This document shows, piece after piece, positions 14,564 through 23,939 of a stretch of DNA of 64,000 nt. The notes under the pieces were generated by a model, which was not told the DNA's origin, ran no database searches, and worked only from the letters and a program-made list of their open reading frames with translations. A program made the position numbers and the translations under genes. This DNA is from Myxococcales bacterium (GTDB lineage: Bacteria > Myxococcota_A > Polyangia > Haliangiales > Haliangiaceae). The stretch is taken from assembly GCA_016707895.1 (NCBI GenBank), contig JADJGV010000003.1, positions 248,001 to 312,000 of the forward strand. Reading direction: 5' to 3'. The first letter of the stretch is position 1, and each line of letters starts with the position of its first letter.

Positions 14564-14596
14564 GCGTCGGCCTCGTCGTCGGCGTCGGGGGGGGGG
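14505..14596. repeat. Cluster of three poly-G tracts (G9, G9, G10)
   Basis: Three homopolymer runs lie at 14505-14513, 14539-14547 and 14587-14596 (C runs in the coding strand). They span the end of pglX and the start of the DUF1016 gene. Runs this long are slippage-prone in replication and error-prone in sequencing. The reading frame of the DUF1016 gene breaks in this cluster. Confidence 0.85.
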
Positions 14597-17500
14597 AGAG
14601 GGGAGGGCGGGGGGAGGGCCGTCGTCATCGGTGCGGCGCCGGGGCGAGCTCGGGGTGGGGGCGGGCGGGTTCCTCCGGTGACGAGTTCTTCGAACAGGTC
14701 GGGCCTTGGTGGTTCGAAGGGGGCGCGCGCGGGGTGGCTGGCGGGCTTGTCGTGCTCGTCGAGGGGTGAATGAGGGCGGGGTCCGGGGCCGCAGCCCCCA
14801 CTGGTACGCCTTGGCGGGGTGGTACTTCCAGGAGGGTGGGCGACGGCGAGGGAGGGGTCGGCCTTGCACTTGGCGTCGACGCGGGCGGGGAAGTAGCGGG
14901 CGGCGAGGTGGGACCAGTCGTAGTCCTTCTTGCCGGCGGCGGAGGCGAGCTCCTTCCACCACTTCTTGGGGTCCTTCCACTGCGGGTCGAGGAGCGGCCA
15001 GAGGGCGGCGGCGTTGATCATGACGCCGTCGTCGAGGTCGGGGGCGTAGCGGGCGTCGACCTCGGTGTCGGGGGTCTTGTCGTCGGGGCGCGGCGGGCGG
15101 CGCTCGGCACACTGCGCGACGGCGGCGATGAAGGCGTCGAGCTCCTCGAGCCAGGCGGCGACGGTGGAGGAGCGCTTGTCGGCGGCGCGGGCCGACTTCT
15201 TGTCGGCGCTGGCGCGGGTGACGCGGAGGTCGGCCAGCTCGGCCTCGAGGTCGCGGCGGGCGACGGTGAGGTGCTCGGCCTGGAGCGCGCGCAGCGTGTC
15301 GGCGGTCCAGCGGTGGATCGAGACGTAGGCGACGAAGCTGCGCTTGGCGGACGACAGCGGGAAGTAGATGGGCCGGCTCTCGTACATCGGCCGGTGGACG
15401 TCGCCGAAGAACTTGTCGCGGAGGTAGTCCTTGAGCGATCGGTCCGGGTCGATGGCCTCGCCGTGCGTGGCCCACGCGTCGACGATGGGCCGCGCGGCGG
15501 GGTGCGCGAGACTGTCGGTGTCGCTGGCCTCGGACAGGAACAGGATACCGTGCGGCAACGCGTCGGCCGGCGCGTCGGCGAGGATGCCCTCGCCGTTCGC
15601 GCCGAAGCGGCCGAGCGCCACGCCGAGCGCGAAGGAGAGATGGTCGGTGGGCGGCTCGGGATCGTAGACCGGCTCGTACGGCGGCAGGGGTGCGCCTTCG
15701 GGGCGGTCGACGGCGAGCTGCGCCCAGGCTTGGGCGGCGCGCCAGGGGGAGGGGCCGGGCGGCCGGAAGTCCAACGATGGCTCTCGCGCTTGATTCCAAA
15801 CGCGAGAACGCGTTGGACGCGGGCGAAGATCACGTCGGCATTCTGCACGTCGTACAAAGGCATGCGATTCACGTCCCCCACCTCGAACTTCAACCCCGGT
15901 GCGATGTCGTTCACAGTCTGAGCGGCCTTTGCAGTATTCAGTGAACACAGCACCGCGGCGATGTCCTTCGGGAACAAAGACAGTCCAGTGTTGCTGAAAA
16001 CACTTGGAGCCCGATGAAGGCGCGCGGAGAAGTCGTGCCCTATCGTCGGAAACGCAATACCTGGCGAAAGTGGAATTCCTCGTTGCGCCATCTGTCCCCA
16101 GGTCCCTTGATATCGAGACACGCAATGGATCTTAACCTCAAGTCCGTTGCCGGACCACTTGATCACGTTTAGTACAGGCTCAAACCAGCGAATCCCCTTA
16201 GCACCCAGCACAAACGGGGCCCAGCGGCCCGTCGCCGAAACAAATCGAGGACATGGTTCCCAGGCTCTGACACAGAACCGAAGGTTGTCACCGGTAGTTA
16301 GCCCGAACCTCGCGGGCGACTCTCGTCCGAGCAACCGGCTACTCTGGTACTCCGCGAACTTCTTCGGTGCCCAATGATAAACGAGTGGATTCCTGGATGC
16401 ACCTTGCGAGGTGAACGTGAAACGCCCCTACTTGACACGCAGATCGCCGCTCGCTTTCGGTCGGTCCGCTCGCGATCGTAAGATCTATCGCTCAGCGGCG
16501 TCGGTTGCACTGCCACGGCGGGCGTCTCCCCTGGACGGCAGCAGCGTACAATGCTCATGACTGCGGCGAGCACCTCGTTCGGCACCTCGTCGAACGCACC
16601 GCGATCGACGTCACCGAGCATGCGCAGATCGAACGTCTCGAGCAGCCACTCGCGCAGCGCGCTGAACTGCTTGATGAACATCCAGTTGCGCATCGTCAGC
16701 AGCGCGGACACCCCGCCGTCCCGCACGAGCTGCAAGCCTCGCTCGAGGAACGCCGCGTACAGGTCGGCCTTCCCGCGCGGGTAGTGCTTCGCGACGTACG
16801 CGGCGTCGGCCATCTTGCTGGTGCCCTGGTACGGCGGGTTGCCGACGACCAGGTCGTACTGGCCTTCGCGCACCATCCGCAGGAACCGCACGCCGGCCGC
16901 GAGCTGCTCGCCGTGCAACCGCAAGCCCAGGTCGGCGCTCGAAGAGTGCCGGTCCAGGAAGGCTTCCAGCCGCTCCAGCACCACCGACCGGGCCGCCGCC
17001 GCGCTCACGGCCTGGACGCGCCGCTCGCCGAAACAGGCCGCCCTGGGCCTTCCCGGTCGGCACTGCTCGTCGCCAGCTTGCCGCCGCACTCGGCGACCGC
17101 CGCGTCGCACCGCCTCGTCGACCTGGAGCAGCGTCCCCAGGTGATCCGGCCCCCGCCAGCGCGCCGACGCGCCCCGTCACGCGCTGGGTCGTCCGTGGGC
17201 AGCGCCGCCAGCCCCAGCGCCGGGGCGACCAGGTTGAGCGTCCGCGGCGTCGCGTCCTTGCACAGCGTCCGGGCCTTCAGCATCACCGCCGCGGCGGCGA
17301 TCTGGACCGCGCGCGGGTCGATGTCGAGGCCGAAGAGGTTGCGCTCGAGGATCGCCTCGACGATCTCGCGCTCGGTCCAGCCCTTGCCCCGCCACGCCGC
17401 GGTGCCGCGCCTCCTCCTGGTACAGCGCGAACAGCAGGTCCATCGCGATCACCAGGAAGTGCCCGGAGCCGCAGGCCGGGTCGAGCACCTTCAGGTCGCG

Positions 17501-18472
17501 CACGCTGACCGGCGCGCTCGCCACCGCATCATCGGGCAGCGGCTGCGGCACCCAGTACTTCCAGCGATCCTCCAGGCCCTCGGCGATCGGCATCAGCGCG
17601 TCGAGCGCGACCTCCCCCGCCTCCCGCTTCGCGCGCCAGTCCGCCCGCCGCGCCTCCAGCGCGTCCAGCACACCCGACGACTCCACCTCCGCCTTCCAGC
17701 CATGCTGGCGGCAGGTCGCGAGCCACTGCTGGCCGAGGCTGTTGTGCAGCAGCCACTCGACCATGTAGCGCTCGGTGAACATCTGCGTCTTCGACGCCAG
17801 CTCGTGGTTCTCGAGCTTGGCGCGGGCCGCGAGCTTGGCGTCGAGGGCCTCGCGCTCAGGATCGTTCCAGTACTGGTAGATCCACCCCAGCGCGGTGTCG
17901 TCGGTCCAGACCGTCGCCAGCTCCGGGTCGTTGACGACGTCCAGCGCGGCCTTCCAGGCCTTGGGCGGCAGCGGCACCAGCGCCGTCAGCCGCACCGGGC
18001 CGTACAGCCCCGGCAGCTCGTGGGCCAGGTCGTCGAACACCAGCTGCAGCAGCACCGCGTAGCCCTCGGTGTCGTCGCCGACCAGCGCCGGCGCCGCCTC
18101 GCCAAAGTCCTTGTACCCGCGGCTGTCCCATCCCGCCGGTCACCACCGCCACCGCCACGAGCCCGTTCGCCTCGAGCAACCGCAGGTAGACCAGCCGCAC
18201 GAGCAGCGTCGCCGCCACGTCCTTCACCACCTCCCCGCGCAACCGCTCCGCCGCCCCCGCCTGCTTGTCCGGCAGCGCCCGCACCTGCTCATCAGATGGC
18301 GCTCTCCAGGCGCGCCCGCTCGACCCGCGCCCGCGCATCGAGCTTGGCCTTCCGCGTCCTCGATCGACAGCAGGTACCGCTGCTCCAGCGCCTCGCCCAG
18401 CTCTTCGATCAGCCGCCCCCGCAGCCCACGGATCGTCTTCGCCAGCGCCCGCTTGGCCTCGCTCGTCATCAT
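14560..18472 (-). pseudogene. pglX: PglX, BREX adenine-specific DNA methyltransferase, multiply frameshifted as sequenced
   Basis: PglX is the N6-adenine methyltransferase that marks host DNA in BREX. The start is ATG 18472 (MMTSEAKRALAK). Signatures occur in order but in different frames: LLVRLVYLRLLEANG, motif I DPACGSGHFLV near 17480, ERNLFGLDID, motif IV VGNPPYQG near 16830, then the target-recognition part (16430-15800). A conserved C-terminal region follows (LKDYLRDKFFGDVH, PIYFPLSSAKRSF, DLDDGVMINAAALWPLL, KKWWKELA, DYDWSHLAARYFP). Joined, the product is about 1300 residues, normal for PglX. About ten frame changes are needed (near 18365, 18295, 18130, 17400, 17300, 17150, 16430, 15790, 14860 and 14790). 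As sequenced the gene cannot make PglX. Low base quality or genuine decay are both possible. The recognition region is visibly less GC-rich than its flanks. Confidence 0.85.
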
Positions 18473-18666
18473 CCCCTTGCGAGGTTGCCAGCATGGCCGC
18501 CCCGAAGTCCACGCGTCACGCGCAGTTGACGTGCCGGTTTCGGACCGGGATCACCACCGCCGGCGACGCAACCGCTTCATGGTCAGAGGCTTGCCGCGGC
18601 GGCCAGGTCATGTCTATTGTCTGGATCGCGGCGTCGATTTCGGTCGGGCCGCTTGCGGGACGTCCC

Positions 18667-18723
18667 ATGGAGCGCTGGATGCACAGGTGCCTACCCATCA
18701 CGGCCGCAGCGGTCCTGCTGATC
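18667..18723 (+). pseudogene. 5' fragment of a lipoprotein gene, cut by the IS21-family element
   Basis: ATG 18667 opens a signal-peptide-like sequence (MERWMHRC, then LPITAAAVLLI) that is interrupted at 18723 by the terminal repeat of the insertion sequence and stops inside it. The mature part of the same protein resumes on the other side of the element at about 21228 with a lipobox (LLVSGC). The intact relative of this gene is the lipoprotein at 52201-52683. Confidence 0.65.
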
Positions 18724-18767
18724 AGCGTCAACAACTTTTGCCGGTGAACGACAACTACTTCTGCCGG
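18724..18767 (+). repeat. IS21-family left terminal inverted repeat
   Basis: These 44 bases match the reverse complement of 21178-21221 without gaps at 39 positions. Each end contains two spaced copies of the CAACTACTTTTGCCGG-like block, expected to be transposase binding sites. Confidence 0.85.
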
Positions 18768-18785
18768 TCGTCGTCGACAGGGTGG

Positions 18786-19622
18786 TCAACGTTTGCGGGG
18801 TTGGTTCGGTAGTTGTCGCCTGCGGTTCTTGGTGGTCGAGGTCGGGGAGTTGTCGTTCGGCTGGTGGCCCTCCTTGCGAAGCTTGGCGTCCTCAGCGCGG
18901 ACGCTGGTGCGATCGATCTCAAGGATCGTCGCGTGGTGGACGAGGCGGTCGATGGCGGCCGCGGTGGTCATTGGGTTCTTGAAGATGCGGTCCCACTCGC
19001 TGAAGACGAGGTTGCTGGTCAGGATGAGCGAGCGACGCTCGTAGCGCTCGGCCATCAAGGTAAACAGGACCTCAGCCTCGTCCGGGGTCTGCTGGACGTA
19101 GCCGAGGTCGTCGAGGATCACGACGTCGAAGGCATCGAGGGCGCGCAGGGCGCGTGGCAGCGCGAGGTCGCGACGCGCCGCCAGGAGCTGCTGGACGAGT
19201 TGGAACGCCGGGGTGAACCACACGCTGACGCCGCTGTCGACGAGCGCGTGGCCGAGCGCGCACGCGACGTGGCTCTTGCCCACGCCGGGCTTGCCGAAGA
19301 GCAGCACGTTCTCGGCGCGCTCGACGAACGCTCCCCGGGCCAGGTCGCGTGCCTTGACCAGAACGGACCGCGGGACGCGCTCCTCGTCGAGAGCCTCGAA
19401 GGTCTTGGCGGGCGGCAGGTGGGAGGCACGGCGAAGGCGGTCGACGCGGCGCTCACGCCGGGCCTGCGCCTCGACCTCGAGAACCTCGGCCAGCACGACG
19501 AGCCCTTGATCGCAGCCAGCGTCGAGGAACCGCCGGGCCATCTGATCGGCGGCGGTCGTGAGCTTGAACTCGGTGAGGAGCTGGGCGACGCGGTCGCCGG
19601 CGACAGGGACGGTGGCCGTCAT
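18786..19622 (-). CDS. istB: IstB-type transposition ATPase
   Basis: The product is 278 residues. IstB is the AAA+/DnaA-like helper ATPase of IS21-family transposition; it binds target DNA and activates the IstA transposase. Walker A is GKPGVGKS at 110-117, Walker B is VVILDDLGY near 170, and sensor-type LTSNLVFSEWD follows, all characteristic of the family. ATG 19622 overlaps the istA stop by four bases. The C-terminus runs past the usual end by about 25 basic, low-complexity residues close to the left terminal repeat. It appears intact. Confidence 0.92.
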   Translation of the reverse strand: MTATVPVAGDRVAQLLTEFKLTTAADQMARRFLDAGCDQGLVVLAEVLEVEAQARRERRVDRLRRASHLPPAKTFEALDEERVPRSVLVKARDLARGAFVERAENVLLFGKPGVGKSHVACALGHALVDSGVSVWFTPAFQLVQQLLAARRDLALPRALRALDAFDVVILDDLGYVQQTPDEAEVLFTLMAERYERRSLILTSNLVFSEWDRIFKNPMTTAAAIDRLVHHATILEIDRTSVRAEDAKLRKEGHQPNDNSPTSTTKNRRRQLPNQPRKR

Positions 19623-21103
19623 GCAGCACCGCGCGTGATCAGGTCATCGTAGTCGCGCAAGTCCGGCGTAGCTACATCGACGTGGGGCACGTCGGTGGGC
19701 GCAGGCTCGGCGAGCGCCTTCACGGCCACGTAGTCGAAGGCCGTGCCGCGGTCGAGCAGGTCGCGCAGCGTGGCTTCCACCGCCGCTTCCGAGCCGCTCG
19801 CCGCGAGGTGCAGGATTCGGACATACTCGACGTCGGCGCGATCGCCACGCCCCGCGCGCAGTGCGTCGTAGGTGCGTCGGAACGTCACGGTCGGGAACAG
19901 ATCCTCGCGATAGCGATAGGCCGCGAACGCGCCCGGCTTGCGCACCAGCGACCAGATCACGTGCCGGTAGTCGATGTGATGGCCCTGCTCGCCACGCAGC
20001 CGCGGCATCGACTCGAGGCGCTGGCCACCGAGCCAGATCTCAACCGTGTCGGCATGCACGCGCGCGTCGACCTCGTGGCCGATCAGCCGCGAGGGCACGG
20101 AGTACACGTGGCCGGCCACGTGCACCGTGCTCCAGCGTCGCACCTTGGTTGAGACCTTCGTGAACTCGGGCAGCCGCTGCGCCGGCAGCGCCGCCAGCGC
20201 CGCGCGCTCCTCGGCGATCGCGTCACCGCGCTCGCGGTGGAATCGCCGGTCGACGATCTCGCCGACGAACGCCATGTACGCGGCCGGGGTCGCGAAGTCG
20301 CGGCTGCCGCGCAGGAGCAGGGCCTGGCGCAGCGCCGTCTTGAGCAGATCATTGGCTTTCTCGACGACGCCGTTCTGGTGCGCCTCACCTGGCTCGATCC
20401 GCGAGGCCTCGAAGCCATAGTGGTCGACCACCTGCGCGAACCGTCGCGTCAGCGTGCGGCCACCGGTCGCGACGAGCTCGTGCGTCGCCGCCGACATGTT
20501 GTCGAGGCGGATGCGCATCGGGACACCGCCCAGTGACCACAGTGCGCCCTGCAGCCCGCTGAGCAGCGCCTCGTAGGTCTCGCCGAACGCCAGCGCGACG
20601 TGCCGCCAGCCGCTCCACGCCATCACGAACTGGAACAGCAGGTGGGTGAACGCCGCGCCGGCGATCGTGACGTTCAACTCGCCGCCATGCGTGAAGTCAA
20701 GCGCCGCCAGGTAGCCGGGCCGCTGGTCCTGCGGGAAGTACACCTCCTTGCGCGGCCCCTGCTGGGCGCGCCAGCGCCGCATCTGCCGCTGCAGCGTCCG
20801 CACCTGGCCGTGCTCGAACTCGTTCGGGTGCTTCGCGATCAGCGCGTCGATCACCGTCGTCGCTTGCAGTTCACCCTGCTCGTCGTGTCGCAGCAGCGGC
20901 TCGATCTCGGTGGCCCACACCGCCGCGAACGGGTCAGGCCGCGTGCGCCACGTCCGCTCCTTCTTGCTTGCCGATGGCAGCGGCCCGCGCTGCCACTTCC
21001 GAGCGGCCCGCTCACTCATGCCGGCGGCGGCGGCCGCGGCTTCCAGGTTCTGTCCTTCCATGCGCTTGCTCCGGAGAAGGCGGACCTGCCTGTCGGTGAC
21101 CAT
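19619..21103 (-). CDS. istA: IstA-type DDE transposase
   Basis: The product is about 494 residues from ATG 21103. The N-terminus has a helix-turn-helix (AAAAAGMSERAARKW) for terminal-repeat binding. The catalytic core of the RNase H fold shows the DDE triad: LDFTHGG, then RLDNMSA, then NGVVEKAND. A C-terminal beta-barrel domain follows (WSTVHVAGHVYSVPSRLIG). It is the IS21-family transposase working with IstB. The reading frame is uninterrupted, so the element could be active. An upstream in-frame extension to 21184 runs into the right terminal repeat region and is not used. Confidence 0.92.
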   Translation of the reverse strand: MVTDRQVRLLRSKRMEGQNLEAAAAAAGMSERAARKWQRGPLPSASKKERTWRTRPDPFAAVWATEIEPLLRHDEQGELQATTVIDALIAKHPNEFEHGQVRTLQRQMRRWRAQQGPRKEVYFPQDQRPGYLAALDFTHGGELNVTIAGAAFTHLLFQFVMAWSGWRHVALAFGETYEALLSGLQGALWSLGGVPMRIRLDNMSAATHELVATGGRTLTRRFAQVVDHYGFEASRIEPGEAHQNGVVEKANDLLKTALRQALLLRGSRDFATPAAYMAFVGEIVDRRFHRERGDAIAEERAALAALPAQRLPEFTKVSTKVRRWSTVHVAGHVYSVPSRLIGHEVDARVHADTVEIWLGGQRLESMPRLRGEQGHHIDYRHVIWSLVRKPGAFAAYRYREDLFPTVTFRRTYDALRAGRGDRADVEYVRILHLAASGSEAAVEATLRDLLDRGTAFDYVAVKALAEPAPTDVPHVDVATPDLRDYDDLITRGAA

Positions 21104-21177
21104 CGACCAGCGCCGGCACTCAGGCTCGGCGTGGTCAAGTTTTTCGCGGTCACCCGGCCGTCCGCACGTCGGCGGCG

Positions 21178-21221
21178 CCGGCAAAAGTAGTTGTCGTCGA
21201 CCGGCAAAAGTAGTTGTCGCT
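21178..21221 (-). repeat. IS21-family right terminal inverted repeat
   Basis: This is the partner of 18724-18767, with the same two-block structure. It lies next to the resumed lipoprotein coding sequence. Confidence 0.85.
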
Positions 21222-21707
21222 CATCACCTGCTCGTCAGCGGATGCGAGCCGGCCAAATCGCCGTGGCGGCGCACGCTCACCAAGGCGGAGCGGCTGGCGT
21301 GGGTGACACGCTGTGGCGTGCCCGCAGCAAGCGTGCGCGTCGATCTCGGCAAGAACCGCGACGAGAACGACGGCTACGGGGGCAAAGCATCGGTCACCGG
21401 TCCTGCGGGTGAGCTGTCGGTGATGTGTCACCTCGCGTGGAACCGCAAGCTCGACCGCCCGCTCGAGTTCAGCGTCATGGTCGACGCCGTGGAGATCGCC
21501 GGTCGGCCGCGCGCCACGCTCACCAAGGCCGAGCTCGCGCCGTACGTCGACATGATCGCCGACGAGGTGCCACTTGATATGCAACCCGTGGTGCGACGGG
21601 TGGCCGAGGAGCCGTACCACCTCGTGCGGGCCGGGGCGTTTGCGATCAGCGGCGGCTTCCGCGCCGATCCAGCGGTCTGGTCCCTCGAAGTGCAGGACAT
21701 GAGGTAG
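21222..21707 (+). pseudogene. 3' fragment of an IS-interrupted lipoprotein gene
   Basis: The open frame after the element encodes a lipobox-like LLVSGC followed by about 150 residues ending at 21707. It aligns along its length with the intact lipoprotein at 52201-52683. Both share a Cys, then SPW, then an E-R-A/L-x-W block, then RCGVPA versus LCGIPA, then C-H/R-L-A/S-WNR, and DPAVWSLEV versus DPALWSLYV at the end. The start and signal peptide lie beyond the insertion sequence at 18667. Joining the flanks at the ATC/CATC site would leave the two halves one base out of frame, so either a base is missing in the sequence or the excision point differs. Function is unknown; it would have been an outer-surface or periplasmic lipoprotein. 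Confidence 0.7.
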
Positions 21708-22028
21708 ATCAGCCGGCGCCGCGCCCGATCGCGCCGCACTCCAATAGATTCGCCCCGTTACCGACGTCTCGCCGCAACCACGCAACCGGCGGCCGCGCCG
21801 GTCGATAGCTCGCGCAGTCCACGCCGCTCGTGGCGCACCGCGACCGAGACGCACGGAGCGTCCGGCGGGCGACCAGTCGCCGACGCTCGAGCCCGGCCAG
21901 ATCAAGGGCTTGCCGCTCGGGACCGCACGGATGGAACTTGAGGATCCACCGACGCGAGCGCGGCGTGGCCCGCCGACCACGCGAGTAAGGCTCGTGGCGC
22001 AGGCGGGCGAAGGCGAATCACGTCGTCT
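21708..22028. other. Convergent intergenic region, no gene seen
   Basis: This 321-bp stretch lies between the ends of the interrupted lipoprotein gene and the Ser/Thr kinase. It is GC-rich, and no convincing coding sequence, RNA gene or strong terminator hairpin with a T-run was found. Confidence 0.5.
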
Positions 22029-23939
22029 CTAGTGTCCAGCGGCTCCCGCTTCCTCTGTCGCCTGGCCAGCGGCATTCTGGGCTGCCCCACCCTGCTTCAA
22101 CGCATCGCGCTCCTGTTCCGCGGCGAGCCGCCGCCTTCTCTCCTCGGTCAGCGCATCCTTGTCCCCATCGCGCTCCGTCTTGAGCTCGTCGCGCTCCGTC
22201 GTGAGCTCGTCGCGCTCCGTCGTGAGCTCGTCGCGCTCCGTCGTGAGCTCGTCGCGCTCGCCCTTGTAGCGATCGCGCTCCGTCTTGAAGCCGTCGCGCT
22301 CCGTCTTGAAGCGATCGCGCTCCGTCTTGAAGCCGTCGCGCTCGGCCTCGTAGTTGTCGCGCTCCGTTGTGACGACATCGCGCTGCTCCTTGAAATCGTC
22401 ACGCTCTTTCTCAGCAAGACTGCGAGCGGCTTGCTCGACCTTGAGCGCGCCTTCGGCGCTTCGCCAGCGCCGCTCCATGATGATCCCATCAATGTTGCTG
22501 CGCCCGAGCTGGTTCTTGAGATCTTCGGCCGCTTGTCTGACCTCTTCGGCCTCACCCTGGGCGCGCCGCTTTTCATTCCGCGATCGATCGAGTTCTTCTT
22601 GCGCGGCCGCCGCCTCGTCAGTTAGTTGGTTGACCTCCGCCTCCTTCTTGAGGCGCCGCTTCTCCAGCGAGGCAAGTGTCGAGACAGAGACGGCGATCAC
22701 AAGTGCAAGCACGACGATAGAGAAGAGCAGCCCCGTCACGCCCGGATTGCGCTGAGCCCAGAGCACCATGCGAGCGAGCCGCCCATCGATACTCGTTGGT
22801 CTCCTATCGAGCCACGCTTGGAGGTCGTCGGCGACCGCGCGCGCCGTCGGATGTCGCTCCTTCGGCTCGAGCGACATCGCCTTCTCGACGATGGTCGTGA
22901 GCCGCCGGGGGAGCCGTCGCCCGCTGGCGCTCCTGAGGTTCGACAACTGCGGGCGGTCGCCCTTGCGCGCGCGCGCCAGGGTGGCCAGCAGCTCGACACT
23001 TGCCGACGCCCTTCCCCCGTGATCGGTTGCGCCACGCTCGGCATCGGGCAGCGCGAGCTCCGTCTTCGCGATCCCGGCGGCATAGGGGGCATGGCCGGTC
23101 AGGAGGTCGAAGGCAAGCGCCCCCAGTCCGAAGACATCAATGGCGACCAAGCGGCAGCGATCCTCCGCCGCTCGCATCGACAGGTCCACGGGAAGCCCAA
23201 GCGCCTGTTCGGGCGCCATGTACGCGGGGGTCCCCGCTACCCGACGGCGCTGGGCGCCATCGCCGATCTCGCCACTGAAGGTCTCATCCGATGTTCCCTT
23301 CCGCCCTTCGCCAATTGCGCCGAGGCCAAAATCGGCGATCTTCGCACGATGGCTGCCAGGCACGATCATGACGTTCGACGGCTTGATGTCCCGATGGCTG
23401 GCATCCGCGTGGTGTGCGTCCTGGACGCCTCGCGCAACCGAGATGACCCATTCGACCGCCTGGCGCGCCTTCCCCGGGCGGGACTGCATCGCGGATGCAC
23501 CGAGGCGACGCTGCTGGACGGCCTCGTTGAATCCTTCGACCAATTCGAGAACCAACACGTGAGGAGGGCCTTCGATGACATCAAAGATGTGGACGATGTG
23601 ATCGCTCGCGATGCGCGACACTAGGCGTGCTTCGTTGATCACCGCGTCGACGGACGGGTCCCCGATATCAAAGACCTTCAGCGCGACATCGCGCTCGAGA
23701 AGCGTGTCCCATGCCTTCCAGACCGTTGCGCTGCCGCCTCGGCCCACGATGTCAAACTTCGAGAAGCGCCCCCTAACGGCCTGAGGAAGATCCGGACGTC
23801 TTTCATCGAACACATCCCGCGCAAGGTCACGCAGAAGCCGATCCTCTTCGTCGGCGACGACGCGATCCATGCTTGGGCTGAGTTCGATAGCGGAGAGCGC
23901 CGCAGCGTCGCTCGCGTCGGATACGAGGCGGTCGCTCAT
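22029..23939 (-). CDS. Membrane-anchored Ser/Thr protein kinase with tandem-repeat coiled coil
   Basis: The product is 636 residues. The Hanks-type kinase domain spans about 60-375: glycine loop GRGGSA (66-71), ATP lysine in VALKVF (K88), catalytic loop HRDIKPSN (D184), DFG 203-205, then GTPAYMAPEQ. A transmembrane helix follows near 395-420 (LLFSIVVLALVIAV). The C-terminal 200 residues are a charged coiled coil ending in about ten seven-residue repeats of the form RDxxKTE, encoded by 21-bp DNA repeats. The start overlaps the sigma-factor stop by four bases, so the pair is co-expressed. Sigma-factor/kinase pairs occur in planctomycetes and myxobacteria, where the kinase is thought to control its sigma factor; here that is inference. 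All catalytic residues are present. Confidence 0.9.
   Translation of the reverse strand: MSDRLVSDASDAAALSAIELSPSMDRVVADEEDRLLRDLARDVFDERRPDLPQAVRGRFSKFDIVGRGGSATVWKAWDTLLERDVALKVFDIGDPSVDAVINEARLVSRIASDHIVHIFDVIEGPPHVLVLELVEGFNEAVQQRRLGASAMQSRPGKARQAVEWVISVARGVQDAHHADASHRDIKPSNVMIVPGSHRAKIADFGLGAIGEGRKGTSDETFSGEIGDGAQRRRVAGTPAYMAPEQALGLPVDLSMRAAEDRCRLVAIDVFGLGALAFDLLTGHAPYAAGIAKTELALPDAERGATDHGGRASASVELLATLARARKGDRPQLSNLRSASGRRLPRRLTTIVEKAMSLEPKERHPTARAVADDLQAWLDRRPTSIDGRLARMVLWAQRNPGVTGLLFSIVVLALVIAVSVSTLASLEKRRLKKEAEVNQLTDEAAAAQEELDRSRNEKRRAQGEAEEVRQAAEDLKNQLGRSNIDGIIMERRWRSAEGALKVEQAARSLAEKERDDFKEQRDVVTTERDNYEAERDGFKTERDRFKTERDGFKTERDRYKGERDELTTERDELTTERDELTTERDELKTERDGDKDALTEERRRRLAAEQERDALKQGGAAQNAAGQATEEAGAAGH
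22167..22376. repeat. 21-bp tandem repeats inside the kinase gene
   Basis: About ten imperfect 21-bp units (for example cgctccgtcgtgagctcgt) encode a seven-residue coiled-coil repeat. Four central units are nearly identical, consistent with recent expansion by slippage or unequal recombination. The reading frame is preserved throughout. Confidence 0.85.

Larger units (their letters stand above)
18724..21221. mobile_element. IS21-family insertion sequence, about 2.5 kb
   Basis: The element consists of istA and istB with a 4-base overlap, bounded by terminal inverted repeats that each contain two copies of a CAACTACTTTTGCCGG-like block, a layout typical of IS21-family multiple terminal repeats. 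Length, gene order and overlap fit the family. Flanks show ATC directly at the left end and CATC at the right end, a possible but imperfect short target duplication. It is inserted into a plus-strand lipoprotein gene. Confidence 0.88.

Noticed and set aside
14171..15799. A 542-residue Arg/Pro-rich frame across the pglX C-terminus
   Set aside because: It is an off-frame reading of pglX; only short pieces (for example WKYHPAKAYQWGLR) are genuine PglX sequence exposed by frameshifts.
22167..22376. A CRISPR-like array of short repeats
   Set aside because: The 21-bp units are contiguous without spacers and encode a continuous coiled coil inside the kinase gene.
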